In this document: positions 7,980-14,969 of the stretch, piece after piece
How the letters are laid out: each line of letters opens with the position of its first letter
Numbering within the stretch: the stretch's first letter is position 1
NCBI GenBank assembly: GCA_964511535.1
Contig: CAZEFW010000185.1
Location: forward strand, 1 to 17,120
DNA length: 17,120 bases
Direction of reading: 5' to 3'
Source of the DNA: CAZCFB01 sp964511535
GTDB lineage: Bacteria > Myxococcota_A > Polyangia > GCA-2747355 > CAZCFB01
Translations under genes and position numbers: made by a program
The notes under the pieces: generated by a model
What the model was told of the DNA's origin: nothing
Seen by the model: only the letters and a program-made list of their open reading frames with translations
Database searches by the model: none

Positions 7980-7992
7980 GGGATCATAACAG
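7980..7992 (-). promoter_or_regulatory. possible extended -10 promoter of the lipoprotein gene
   Basis: The minus strand reads TGTTATGAT here, that is TG-N-TATGAT, an extended -10 with five of six matches to TATAAT. Transcription would begin about 25 bases before the lipoprotein ATG. No good -35 is present at 17 bases, which extended -10 promoters tolerate. The region 7953-8090 is a divergent intergenic spacer shared with the acyl-CoA synthetase gene, for which I found no convincing promoter. Confidence 0.35.
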
Positions 7993-8090
7993 CAACACGC
8001 CGCCGCACATTCCACGAGCGTTGATCTTATGGTGGCGGCCGTTTTACTCTCCCTCCCATTCCGCAGCCAATCCAGCTCAAGGAGACAAGG

Positions 8091-10160
8091 ATGCTCGACG
8101 GCCTGTTTCGCCCCAAATCCATCGCCGTGATCGGCGCCTCCAATAACCCGTACTCCATCGGCAACATCGTCATCAAGAACCTGGTGGCCTACGGCTTCCA
8201 GGGGCCGATCTTTCCCATCAACCCCAAGGCCAGGTCGATCCGCAGCTTCAAGTGCTTCAAGTCGGTGCTCGACGTGCCGGATGACATCGATCTGGTCAAC
8301 GTCTCCATCAAGAACACCCTGGTGCCCCACGTGCTCCGGGAGTGCGGCGAAAAGGGCGTCAAGTTCGGCATCATCCACACCGCGGGCTTCAAGGAGGTGG
8401 GCGAGGAGGGGATCAAGCGCGAGCGGGAGATGGTGGAGCTGGCCCACAGCCTGGGCATGCGCCTGTTCGGACCCAACTCCCAGGGCATCCAGAACTCCGA
8501 CCCCGAGATCTCGGCCTACGCCAACTTCACCTTCGTGCCGCAGATGCCGGGCAACGTGTCGATCATCGCCCAGGGCGGCGGCATGGGCGAGCTGCTCAAG
8601 CTGGGGCTGTGGAACGTGGGCCTCGGCCACCGGCTGTACTGCTCCTACGGCAACGAGGCCGACCTGACCATGCCGGAGATCCTGGAGTACTACGGCCAGG
8701 ACGAGGGCACGCGGCTGATCATGATGCAGACCGAGAGCTTCAAGGACCCGAAGGCGTTCCTGGAGGTGGCCAGCAAGATCACCCCGCACAAGCCGATCCT
8801 GGCCATCAAGGCGGGCATGACCCGGGAGGGCAGCGTGGCGGTGTCGTCGCACACCGGCTCCCTCGTGGACCAGGCTGCCATGGCCACGGCCATGTACCGC
8901 AAGGCGGGCGTGGTGGAGTTCCACGACAGCGCTGAGATGATCAAGACGGCCATCGCCATGTCCTCGCAGGATCCCCCTCCGGGCAACCGCATCGGCATCA
9001 TCACCAACACCGGCGGCCCCGGCATCCAGGCGGTGGACCACTCGGTGGGCAACGGGCTGAGCCTGGCCAAATGGAGCGAGCCGGCCTACAAGCGGCTGGA
9101 GGAGAGCCTGTACGCCGAGGCGTCCCTGGGCAACCCGGTGGACGTGGTGGCCACGGGCGGGCCGGACCACTACTTCGCGGCCACTGACACGCTGCTGTCC
9201 GAGGACGAGACCGACATGGTGCTGATCTACTTCGTCAGCGCCCCGTTCGTGGATCTCGACGGCATCGCCGCGCGCATCAAGGAGGCCAACGACAAGTCGG
9301 ACAAGCCGGTGACCGCGGTGGTGTGCACCATCCCCAAGTGGCAGCGGCTCATCGACAAGCTGCGGGCCAGCGGCATCCCGGTGTACGCCTACGCAGAGGA
9401 CGCGGCGCGCTCGCTGGCCAACATGTACCGCTACACCGCGCTCAAGCAGCGGGAGCAGGCGGACCCGCCGGTGTTCGAGGACATCGACAAGGCGGCGGCC
9501 GACGCCATCGTCGGCAAGTACGACGGCAAGGGCGTCTACCTGCCCCAGGCCGAGGCGTTCGCGCTGCTGGCGGCCTACGGCATCGGCGCGCCCAGGGTGG
9601 CGACTGTGTCCGGCGGCGGGGACCTGGCAGCGGCGGCCGAGGCGGTGGGCTTCCCCTGCGTGCTCAAGGTGGACAGCGAGGACGTGGTGCACAAGTCCGA
9701 CGCGGGCGGCGTGGCCCTGGGCCTCGGCGACATGGACGCCCTGACCGCGGCCTTGGACAAGATGGAGAGCACCTTCGGCGCGGGCAAGAGCTACATCGTC
9801 ATGCAGCAGGCGGCGCCGGGCACCGAGCTGATCCTGGGCGTCACCGAGTCGCCGGGCCTCGGCTCGCTGGTGATGTTCGGCCTGGGCGGCGTGTTCGTGG
9901 AGGTGATGAAGGACGTGGCGTTCAGCGTGGCGCCCCTGAGCGTGCCCGAGGCGCAGGAGCAGATGAAGCTGATCAAGGGCTACCCGGTGCTGGAGGGTGC
10001 GCGCGGGGCCAAGGCCGACATCCCGGCGCTGGAGCAGATGCTCTGCCGGGTCTCGCGCCTGGCGGCAGACTTCCCGCAGATCGTGGAGATGGACCTGAAC
10101 CCGGTGTTCGCCTACGCCGACGGCGCGTCGGCCGTGGACGTGCGGATCAAGGTCAAATAG
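8091..10160 (+). CDS. ADP-forming acyl-CoA synthetase (acetate-CoA ligase type), alpha-beta fusion
   Basis: 689 residues, the size of a fused ACD/NDP-forming acyl-CoA synthetase. Order: CoA-binding Rossmann domain (SIAVIGASNNP at 10-20; FGPNSQGI at 126-133), succinyl-CoA-ligase-like domain to about 450 with the phospho-histidine site SSHTGS (His254), then a C-terminal ATP-grasp domain from about 480 with the second conserved histidine in HKSDAGGV (534-541). The family makes ATP from acyl-CoA, or in reverse activates acetate or another small acid to its CoA thioester. No GNAT domain is fused, so it is not a Pat-type acetyltransferase. One oddity: where homologues usually have SQSGA after the GPN motif, this protein has AQGGGMGE (160-167), which might affect substrate range. 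The ATG at 8091 has AAGGAG about eight bases before it. Its stop abuts the symporter start, pointing to uptake plus activation of a carboxylate. Confidence 0.92.
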   Translation: MLDGLFRPKSIAVIGASNNPYSIGNIVIKNLVAYGFQGPIFPINPKARSIRSFKCFKSVLDVPDDIDLVNVSIKNTLVPHVLRECGEKGVKFGIIHTAGFKEVGEEGIKREREMVELAHSLGMRLFGPNSQGIQNSDPEISAYANFTFVPQMPGNVSIIAQGGGMGELLKLGLWNVGLGHRLYCSYGNEADLTMPEILEYYGQDEGTRLIMMQTESFKDPKAFLEVASKITPHKPILAIKAGMTREGSVAVSSHTGSLVDQAAMATAMYRKAGVVEFHDSAEMIKTAIAMSSQDPPPGNRIGIITNTGGPGIQAVDHSVGNGLSLAKWSEPAYKRLEESLYAEASLGNPVDVVATGGPDHYFAATDTLLSEDETDMVLIYFVSAPFVDLDGIAARIKEANDKSDKPVTAVVCTIPKWQRLIDKLRASGIPVYAYAEDAARSLANMYRYTALKQREQADPPVFEDIDKAAADAIVGKYDGKGVYLPQAEAFALLAAYGIGAPRVATVSGGGDLAAAAEAVGFPCVLKVDSEDVVHKSDAGGVALGLGDMDALTAALDKMESTFGAGKSYIVMQQAAPGTELILGVTESPGLGSLVMFGLGGVFVEVMKDVAFSVAPLSVPEAQEQMKLIKGYPVLEGARGAKADIPALEQMLCRVSRLAADFPQIVEMDLNPVFAYADGASAVDVRIKVK

Positions 10161-11570
10161 TTGCACTTAATCCCGGTCTTCATCATCTCCGCCTATGTGG
10201 TGGGGCTGTTCGCGGTCACCTGGTGGGCGCGGCGCCTGACGCTCAGAGGCGGCGGGGGACTGGTGGGCTACCTGCTGGCCGGGCGGCAGCTGCCCGCCGG
10301 GGTGAGCGCGGCGCTGCTGGCAGGGCTGGCGGTGGGGGGCGCGTCCACCATCGGCGTGGCGGAGCGGGCCTACAACGTGGGGCTGTCGGCTGGCTGGTAC
10401 AACGCGGCCTGGGCCTTCGGCGCGGTGGTCATGGGCATGGTGGCGGCCCGGCGCATGCGGGCCATGGAGATCACCACCCTGCCCGAGCTGTTCGAGCGGC
10501 ACTTCTCCAGGGGGGCGCGCATCCTCGGCGTCATCGGTCAGCTGCTGATCCAGCTGGTGATCACGAGCCTGCAGTACGTGGCCGGCGGGGCCATCCTTCA
10601 GTCGCTGATGCCGGACATCTTCCCGTCGTTCACGGCGGGCATGCTGGTGACCGCCGCGGTGTTCGTGGGGATCACGCTCATCGGCGGGTTCTGGGCCGCG
10701 GGGCTGACCAACGTCATCAACGTCACCGTGATCTACGTGGGCATCCTGCTGGGCGCGGGCATGGCCGTGGGCAAGCTGGGCGGCGTGGGCGCCATGGTGT
10801 CTGCGCTTCCCGCCGGTCACCCGGGCATGGACCTGTGGGCCGTGGGGCCCGGGCTCATCGCGGCCTGGTTCATGGTGATGGTGACCACCACGCACTCCAC
10901 GCAGTCGGTGATCCAGATCGGCTTCGCGTGCAAGGACGAGCGCAGCGCTTCGCGGGCCTACCTGCTGGGGGCGCTGTTGATCCTGCCCGTGGGGTTCATC
11001 TCGGCGGTGATCGGCGTGGCAGCGGCGGTGATGCACCCGGGCATCAACGCGGCGGTTGCCCTGCCCAGGGTGGTGCTCGGGCTTCACCCTGTGGCGGCGG
11101 GGGTGATCCTGGCCGGGCTGTGGGCCGCTGACGTGAGCACCGCCTCGGCCCTGCTCATGGGCAGCGCGACCCTGGTGTCGAGCGATGTGATCAAGCGCTT
11201 CTTCGCGCCTGACCTGGACGCGGCGGGCGAGCAGCGCGTTTGCCGCTACACCGTGCTCGGCCTGAGCCTGGTGACCTTCCTGCTGGCCCTGACCGTCACC
11301 GGCATCCTCAAGATGCTGCTCATCGGGCTGACGCTCACGACGGCGTACACGCTCATCGTGCTGATGGTGATCTTTGCGCCGGGGCTGTGCCGGCGTTCGT
11401 CGGCCACCTGGACCCTGGGCGCCACCATGGCGTCGCTGGCGCTGTGGCTGGCGCTGCCCGCGGGCACCATCCCGTTGCCGCACCCGATCTACTTCACCTG
11501 GATCGTCAGCCTGGCCACCTTCTTCGTGGTGGCAGCCGTGGACCGCCGCCCCATTCGGCAGTCTGCGTAG
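10161..11570 (+). CDS. sodium:solute symporter (SSS family)
   Basis: 469 residues, almost entirely membrane helices (about 12-13). Family features: unwound TM1 region with the segment GGASTIGVAERAYNVGLSAG at 59-78, and the late-helix motif with STASALLMG followed by SSDVIKRF (about 326-347), which carries the Ser/Thr residues of the second sodium site in LeuT-fold symporters. Start is TTG at 10161, the base after the synthetase stop TAG; AAGG eight bases upstream serves as ribosome site, and no better start exists before the first helix. It should import a small organic solute with Na+. The coupled gene for an acyl-CoA synthetase suggests a monocarboxylate such as acetate or propionate, but substrate cannot be fixed from sequence. 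No clear terminator follows. Confidence 0.9.
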   Translation: MHLIPVFIISAYVVGLFAVTWWARRLTLRGGGGLVGYLLAGRQLPAGVSAALLAGLAVGGASTIGVAERAYNVGLSAGWYNAAWAFGAVVMGMVAARRMRAMEITTLPELFERHFSRGARILGVIGQLLIQLVITSLQYVAGGAILQSLMPDIFPSFTAGMLVTAAVFVGITLIGGFWAAGLTNVINVTVIYVGILLGAGMAVGKLGGVGAMVSALPAGHPGMDLWAVGPGLIAAWFMVMVTTTHSTQSVIQIGFACKDERSASRAYLLGALLILPVGFISAVIGVAAAVMHPGINAAVALPRVVLGLHPVAAGVILAGLWAADVSTASALLMGSATLVSSDVIKRFFAPDLDAAGEQRVCRYTVLGLSLVTFLLALTVTGILKMLLIGLTLTTAYTLIVLMVIFAPGLCRRSSATWTLGATMASLALWLALPAGTIPLPHPIYFTWIVSLATFFVVAAVDRRPIRQSA

Positions 11571-11578
11571 TACCCGCG

Positions 11579-11637
11579 CCGGATACACGCGCCCCACCTG
11601 CCGGATACATCCCCTGATACACCCGGATACACCGGAT
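11579..11637 (+). promoter_or_regulatory. cluster of GGATACA-type repeats, possible activator sites
   Basis: CCGGATACA occurs at 11579-11587, 11601-11609 and 11623-11631, exactly 22 bases apart each time, with TGATACAC at 11615-11622 and a partial CGGAT at 11633-11637. They sit about 75-130 bases upstream of the sigma-54 element of the protease gene, the normal place for enhancer-binding-protein sites. A 22-base spacing equals about two helical turns, placing the sites on one face of the DNA. Confidence 0.5.
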
Positions 11638-11711
11638 CAGCGACGCCGAGACATCCGCGCAAGAGCCTGAAATAAAACAACAACAAACAATCTCGCGTGA
11701 AAGAAACAGCT

Positions 11712-11727
11712 GGCACGCTGGTTGCTT
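11712..11727 (+). promoter_or_regulatory. sigma-54 (RpoN) promoter of the protease gene
   Basis: TGGCACG (11712-11718), four bases, then TTGCT (11723-11727): a complete match to the -24/-12 consensus TGGCACG-N4-TTGCW. Transcription would start near 11738, leaving a leader of about 53 bases before the ATG at 11791. Sigma-54 promoters are inactive without an AAA+ enhancer-binding protein, consistent with the repeated sites upstream. Orientation and distance fit the protease gene only. Confidence 0.8.
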
Positions 11728-11790
11728 TGAGGAGGGCGACTGAATCAACCGGCTCTCGGGCCGACAACGGAATCAATCAGGAGAAAGAGG

Positions 11791-12582
11791 ATGGCGATAC
11801 TTGGCAGCAAGCAGCTCGCTTCAGGGCTCATGACGGCGCTCGTTATCACGATCGGTTGCGGTGGCATGGAGGGAGATTTCGTGGAGGGAGCGGGCGCGGT
11901 GGACGGCGAGGACAGGAGCATCGTCAGCGGCACGGCGGTCAACGCAGAGGGGAGCGGGTTCGTGAAGCTCACCGGGGAGGGCCTCTGCAGCGGGACCCTG
12001 ATCCGCAACGACTGGGTGCTCACCGCCGCCCACTGTTTCAACAAGCAGGTGCTGGCCTACCCGTGCAGGCGCACCGTCACCATGGGCACCCAGTCCACCA
12101 AGGCGGTGTGGATCGGGCTGCACCCGAACCTGGACGTGGCCCTGATTCGCCTGGAGAAGCCGCTCAAGATGTACGGCAAGAACTACGGCTTCGTGCACAA
12201 GCTGTATACAGGCGCCGGGTGGAAGCTCAAGGGGCACGACGTCAAGTGCTTCGGCTACGGCTACAACAGCTTCAACGGCGGCTTCGGCACCCTTCGCACG
12301 GCCAAGGTCCCGGTGATCGGCACCCTGAAGAACCACATCACCGTCGGGCCCAACAGCAACGGCCAGGTCCCCTGGGCCGGCGACTCTGGCAGCTCCTGCA
12401 TCGGCATCAAGACGGCCCATCGCGGCATCGTGGGGGTGGCCGAATCTTGCGCTTACAGCTCAACCACCCAGCAAGTCTTCTCGTGCAACTTCGTGTCCTC
12501 TGCGACCTTCTACAAGTGGGTAGAGAGCACCCTCAGGTCCTGCCGGGGGAGCCGGTGCGGAGGGCGGACTCTGTGTAAGTAG
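11791..12582 (+). CDS. trypsin-like (S1/chymotrypsin-fold) serine protease, probable lipoprotein
   Basis: 263 residues. The first 23 form a lipoprotein-type signal (hydrophobic 13-22, ITIGC, Cys23; Thr at -3 makes the lipobox imperfect). The catalytic triad of the trypsin fold is complete: His81 in LTAAHC, Asp115 in LDVALIRL and Ser199 in GDSGSS. Cys66 and Cys82 correspond to the conserved disulfide around the active-site His. IVSG at 44-47 resembles the IVGG new N-terminus of activated trypsins, so residues 24-43 may be a propeptide; it follows Arg-Ser rather than Arg directly. GDSGGP is replaced by GDSGSS, unusual but compatible with activity. The ATG at 11791 follows AGGAGA at a good distance. 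It is a single-gene unit under a sigma-54 promoter, so it is made under a specific signal, perhaps starvation, development or surface contact. Confidence 0.9.
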   Translation: MAILGSKQLASGLMTALVITIGCGGMEGDFVEGAGAVDGEDRSIVSGTAVNAEGSGFVKLTGEGLCSGTLIRNDWVLTAAHCFNKQVLAYPCRRTVTMGTQSTKAVWIGLHPNLDVALIRLEKPLKMYGKNYGFVHKLYTGAGWKLKGHDVKCFGYGYNSFNGGFGTLRTAKVPVIGTLKNHITVGPNSNGQVPWAGDSGSSCIGIKTAHRGIVGVAESCAYSSTTQQVFSCNFVSSATFYKWVESTLRSCRGSRCGGRTLCK

Positions 12583-12629
12583 CCGCGATTGCTCTGTTGG
12601 TCCAGACCGGGCCAGGCGAAGTAGCTGGT

Positions 12630-12697
12630 ATCACTGGCGAGGCGCGAGGAGAGAGCTTGCTGGTGGCAAGTGACCGACGAGCAACAAAGCCAGTGAT
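12630..12697. terminator. nested inverted repeat between convergent genes
   Basis: ATCACTGGC (12630-12638) and GCCAGTGAT (12689-12697) are a perfect 9-base inverted repeat. Inside it, CTTGC (12656-12660) and GCAAG (12666-12670) form a second small stem. The structure lies between the protease gene and the convergent minus-strand gene ending at 12699, so it may act as a two-way transcript end. There is no long U-run on either side and the outer loop is 50 bases. Confidence 0.35.
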
Positions 12698-12698
12698 T

Positions 12699-13238
12699 TC
12701 AGCAGCGAGTCTGGCGACGGGAGGACTGCTGGTCAGCTCTCTGACCTGGATATTGCGCCAGCTGTCCTGCTGCGGCGTCCGCTACCGTCGGCGCAGCGGC
12801 CCCCTGCGCCGCCAGCAGCTCGGGGTACCGCAGGCCGTCGGCGATGGTCCTGGCCAGGAGCAGCACCAGGTGCCAGTCGCTCAGGTCCTCCGGCTCGCGC
12901 CAGTCCGGGATGGAGGGATCACTGACCCGCCTGGCGGCCAGGCAGAACCTGTCCCACAGTTCGCGCGCCGCCCCGTCGTCCACCACCTGCCCGAGGTTGC
13001 CATGCAGCGGCACATGGTTCGCCAGCAAACGCACCGCGGGCATCAGCGCGGCAGGCAGCTCTGCCCGCATCGCCGCGGACAGGTCCACGCGCGCCGAGGT
13101 GATGGAGCAGACCTCGTCGTCCACGCTCAGGTAACGCTCCATGTTGCCGCACAGCGCCCAGCAGCGGTCCCGGGGCCACGCCCTCATGCCCGAGGCGCGG
13201 ATCACCTCCCCCTCGCGCCACCTCCTCTTCATCGCCAT
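12699..13238 (-). CDS. protein of unknown function
   Basis: 179 residues from the ATG at 13238, which has a purine-rich GGGGAGGG sequence about nine bases upstream; an in-frame ATG at 13232 is also possible. The longer open frame up to 13406 adds 56 residues that look like non-coding sequence (a run of CTG repeats read as poly-Gln), so I exclude them. The product is soluble, with no signal peptide or membrane segment: a basic, Trp-rich start (KRRWREGEVIRAS, MRAWPRDRCWALCG) and a helical remainder with segments such as ALMPAVRLLANHVPLHGNL and LSDWHLVLLLARTIADGL. I recognise no domain. It faces the protease gene and shares no obvious operon. The opposite strand is also open for 345 codons, but its product is low-complexity. 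Confidence 0.5.
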   Translation of the reverse strand: MAMKRRWREGEVIRASGMRAWPRDRCWALCGNMERYLSVDDEVCSITSARVDLSAAMRAELPAALMPAVRLLANHVPLHGNLGQVVDDGAARELWDRFCLAARRVSDPSIPDWREPEDLSDWHLVLLLARTIADGLRYPELLAAQGAAAPTVADAAAGQLAQYPGQRADQQSSRRQTRC

Positions 13239-13445
13239 CGTTGGGGCCCTCCCCCCGCCGAGTGCACAGCCGCCACGCGACGTTCGAAAACCAGGGTACC
13301 ACTCACCGTCAATTGCCGGCTGCTGCTGCTGATAGCGGAGATGGACCGGCGCGAGGGGTGGCCCGATCTGGGATTCATTTCGCACGCCCAATGGCTCTCC
13401 CACCACACCAGAGACAGCCTGCTGCCCTTGGCGTGTCTCACGATT

Positions 13446-13707
13446 GCTTCGGACGTGCCCGCCCCCTTTGCGGTGGAAGCGCGCCCGGAGCGCTTCGGAC
13501 GTGCGGCGCCCCGGCGGAGCCCGCCGTGCTCGCGTTCGCTCGACCGCTTCGGACGTGCAGCGCGCCTCCGGCGGAACCTATCTGCAGAAGTGCACCTGGC
13601 AGTATCAGGTGCACTTGTGCAGTTTTGTCGATGAAGCGAATCGCAATCGAACGCCCCGTGCTCGCGTTCGCTCGACCGCCGCGCCCGTGCGACGCGCCTC
13701 CGGCGGA
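13446..13707. repeat. GC-rich interspersed repeat cluster (REP-like)
   Basis: GCTTCGGACGTGC occurs at 13446-13458, 13492-13504 and 13546-13558. A 22-base block is repeated perfectly at 13526-13547 and 13658-13679. GCGCCTCCGGCGGA occurs at 13562-13575 and 13694-13707. The blocks follow one order, giving a unit of roughly 55 bases present in two to three diverged copies. The stretch lies beside a REP-associated-type transposase remnant (13757-13990), the usual setting for such repeats. Bases 13239-13445 hold no supportable feature apart from a short CTG run near 13320-13330. Confidence 0.7.
13576..13657. mobile_element. 82-base hairpin-bearing insert in a repeat unit
   Basis: In one repeat copy, CGGCGGA is followed by GCCCGCC and then the 22-base block (13526). 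In the next copy the same junction is split: CGGCGGA ends at 13575 and the block resumes at 13658. The 82 bases between are less GC-rich and contain a perfect 11-bp stem, AAGTGCACCTG (13588-13598) with CAGGTGCACTT (13606-13616), loop GCAGTAT. It extends past one mismatch with CTGCA/TGCAG (13582-13586 / 13618-13622) and is followed by TTTT. It resembles a tiny non-autonomous element or a terminator; no target duplication is evident. Confidence 0.45.
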
Positions 13708-13756
13708 GCCCGCCTTGCTCGGCCCGCTTCGCGGCCCTCCGCGATGAAGCGGCGGG

Positions 13757-13990
13757 CTACCCCGGGACGTCGGTGGTCGAGATGGGGCCGCCGGCCTTGA
13801 GCCAGCCCTGCAGGGCTTTGTGTCGTCTGCGATTGAGCAGCAAGTAGCGCAGCGCCCGGCGCACCTCGGTGGGCGTGCGCAGGATGCGGGCGTGGTACCG
13901 CTCGGGGAACACCTGGCCGCGGGTGCCCAGCAGCTTACGGTTCGCGCACGCGCCAGCGGTGGCCTGCACGCCAACGTTCGGCTCACCGCC
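13757..13990 (-). pseudogene. Y1/REP-associated tyrosine transposase remnant, 5'-truncated
   Basis: The minus-strand frame encodes the C-terminal part of an IS200-like Y1 / RAYT transposase: ANRKLLGTRGQVFPERYHAR, ILRTPTEVRRALRYLLLNRR, then RHKALQGWLKAGG and a stop at 13757. The stretch G-x-VF-x-RYHAR followed by LRTP-EVR-AL-RYLLLN is typical of this family, and the Tyr in RYLLLN is in the place of the catalytic tyrosine. In-frame reading upstream meets a stop at 13994-13996. The N-terminal part with the HUH metal-binding histidines is not found in any frame nearby, so the gene is dead. GTG at 13969 could start a 70-residue peptide, but I treat it as a remnant. It flanks the repeat cluster it may once have mobilised. 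Confidence 0.75.
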
Positions 13991-13996
13991 TCGTCA

Positions 13997-14382
13997 GCAT
14001 CGCCACCACCGCGCGTGGTGCTGCCCCCCGGCCTGTGGAGTGGCTGCTGGAGTTGAGGCCTTCAACCTGACGGAGGGGCTGTGGACATGACGCGGCCTGC
14101 CGGGCGCTTGGACGGCCGCTTCGCGGGCGCCTGCACACAAGCCCAACAGGCCCTGGCAAAGGCGCGACCTGGCACAATGTCAAGGGAGCACGCAAAGGTC
14201 CCGCCCCATCTCCGCCCCTGGCAGATGCACGCCGGCGTTGACACGGGCACAACGAGAAAGCAGAGCGTCAGCGTCACGAGCCACGCACTAACGCACCACA
14301 GGCCGCGACCGGGCGAGCCATGCGAGCACGGAGCGTGCGCAAGAGGGACATGAACGAAAAATCCACCAAAACTGTAGGATTG
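13997..14382. other. intergenic stretch without supportable gene
   Basis: Several frames stay open here, including a 178-codon minus-strand one reaching into the first array gene, but their products look like random GC-rich translation with no ribosome site or family resemblance. TGGCAC near 14173 recalls a sigma-54 -24 element but lacks the -12 GC at the right spacing. I see nothing functional. Confidence 0.5.
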
Positions 14383-14410
14383 CCCCCCCCCCTGTAATAT
14401 ATCTGTAATT
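14372..14410 (+). promoter_or_regulatory. possible promoter region with a ten-C tract ahead of the four-gene array
   Basis: A run of ten C's (14383-14392) lies just before TAATAT (14395-14400), a passable -10 element in an otherwise GC-rich area. CTGTA occurs at 14372, 14392 and 14404, the last two within the longer repeat CTGTAAT. A -35 hexamer at 17-base spacing (CTGTAG at 14372-14377) is poor. If this is the promoter, the C-tract lies in its spacer, where length changes would alter activity. Transcription would start near 14407, leaving a leader of about 185 bases. Confidence 0.35.
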
Positions 14411-14476
14411 ACGAGCAGAAAGGGGCTTGATCTCTTGTGACGGGCCGCTAGCGTTTCAAGCACTGGCACAGCGAGA

Positions 14477-14533
14477 GGGGGGGCGTCCTCGACATTATCC
14501 GGCAGTTCACGCGGCATGTTTTTCCAGGCCGCG
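14477..14533 (+). other. structured leader candidate: G7 tract and hairpin
   Basis: Seven G's (14477-14483) could pair with the upstream C-run if both are transcribed. Further down, CGCGGC (14510-14515) and GCCGCG (14528-14533) form a perfect 6-bp stem with a 12-base U-rich loop, 58 bases before the first array gene. This may be a leader structure controlling the array, or chance in GC-rich DNA. Confidence 0.25.
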
Positions 14534-14591
14534 AATTGAGCGCTGGGTACAAGGACAGTCGATCCCGCAGATCCAACAGGAGGCAAGCCTG

Positions 14592-14924
14592 ATGGCACAG
14601 AACCGATCTGTCGTCCTGATGAAGGACGGCACTGTGATTAACGACGAGACGGGCGAGGTGCTCGACCTGCAGGACTACAAGACCCTGCAGGTGCATGTGC
14701 ATGTCAAGGTGGCGGCCAACGCCAGCCAGACGCTGCAGCTGCAGCACTCGGCGGTCAACGAGGACGAGGCGTTCGTCAACCTCGGCACCACCTACGACAT
14801 CGCCTCTGTGGGTAACAAGATCAAGTCGTACGACGAGTTCCTGCGCTACGTGCGGGTCAAGGCCAGCGGGTCCATCTCCACGCAGCCTACCCTGAGCATC
14901 GGGGTGGTGGCCAAGGTCGGCTGA
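14592..14924 (+). CDS. small all-beta protein, array copy 1
   Basis: 110 residues; first of four tandem paralogues. Pattern: MKDGTV near the N-terminus, GEVLDL, alternating strands LQVHVHVKVAANASQTLQLQ, HSAVNEDEAF, NLGTTYDIASVGN, then FLRYVRVKASGSIS and TQPTLSIGVVAK. No signal peptide, membrane segment or cysteine; the alternating hydrophobic pattern predicts a beta-sandwich. The ATG at 14592 is chosen over an upstream in-frame TTG (14427) because AGGAGG lies nine bases before it and because the paralogues begin at the same point; the extra 55 residues look like non-coding sequence. Length and ending are closest to copy 3. I do not recognise the family. The general look (LQHS with acidic turn, RYVR, hydrophobic end) recalls small beta-sandwich proteins of phage particles and spore coats, which is only an impression. 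Confidence 0.88.
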   Translation: MAQNRSVVLMKDGTVINDETGEVLDLQDYKTLQVHVHVKVAANASQTLQLQHSAVNEDEAFVNLGTTYDIASVGNKIKSYDEFLRYVRVKASGSISTQPTLSIGVVAKVG

Positions 14925-14969
14925 CGAGCTCCAGCGGCACCAAGATGAGCATCCTTCGAGGAGACGAAA

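Noticed and set aside
7953..10166. Continuous minus-strand open frame antisense to the acyl-CoA synthetase, joined to the lipoprotein frame (953 codons in total)
   Set aside because: It mirrors the codon bias of the GC-rich synthetase, gives a His/Arg/Val-rich product with no domains, and the true lipoprotein start with RBS and lipobox lies at 7952.
9323..11131. Plus-strand 602-codon frame spanning the synthetase/symporter junction
   Set aside because: It is the shifted frame of two well-recognised genes and encodes a Gly/Arg/His-rich, domain-free product.
12597..13634. Plus-strand frame of 345 codons opposite the unknown minus-strand gene
   Set aside because: Product is low-complexity Pro/Gln/Arg-rich, runs into the repeat island, and has no convincing ribosome site or family pattern.
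13526..13679. CRISPR-like array from the 22-base direct repeats
   Set aside because: Only two perfect copies, the intervening units are themselves repeated, and there is no regular spacer length or cas gene.
14165..14190. TGGCAC as a second sigma-54 promoter
   Set aside because: No GC dinucleotide at the -12 position with the required spacing.
14427..14591. N-terminal extension of array copy 1 from TTG 14427
   Set aside because: The three paralogues start at the position of 14592, AGGAGG precedes 14592, and the extension looks like untranslated sequence.
14062..14598. Minus-strand frame of 178 codons with a hydrophobic stretch
   Set aside because: It starts inside array copy 1, has no good ribosome site and resembles no protein; the hydrophobic run alone is weak evidence.
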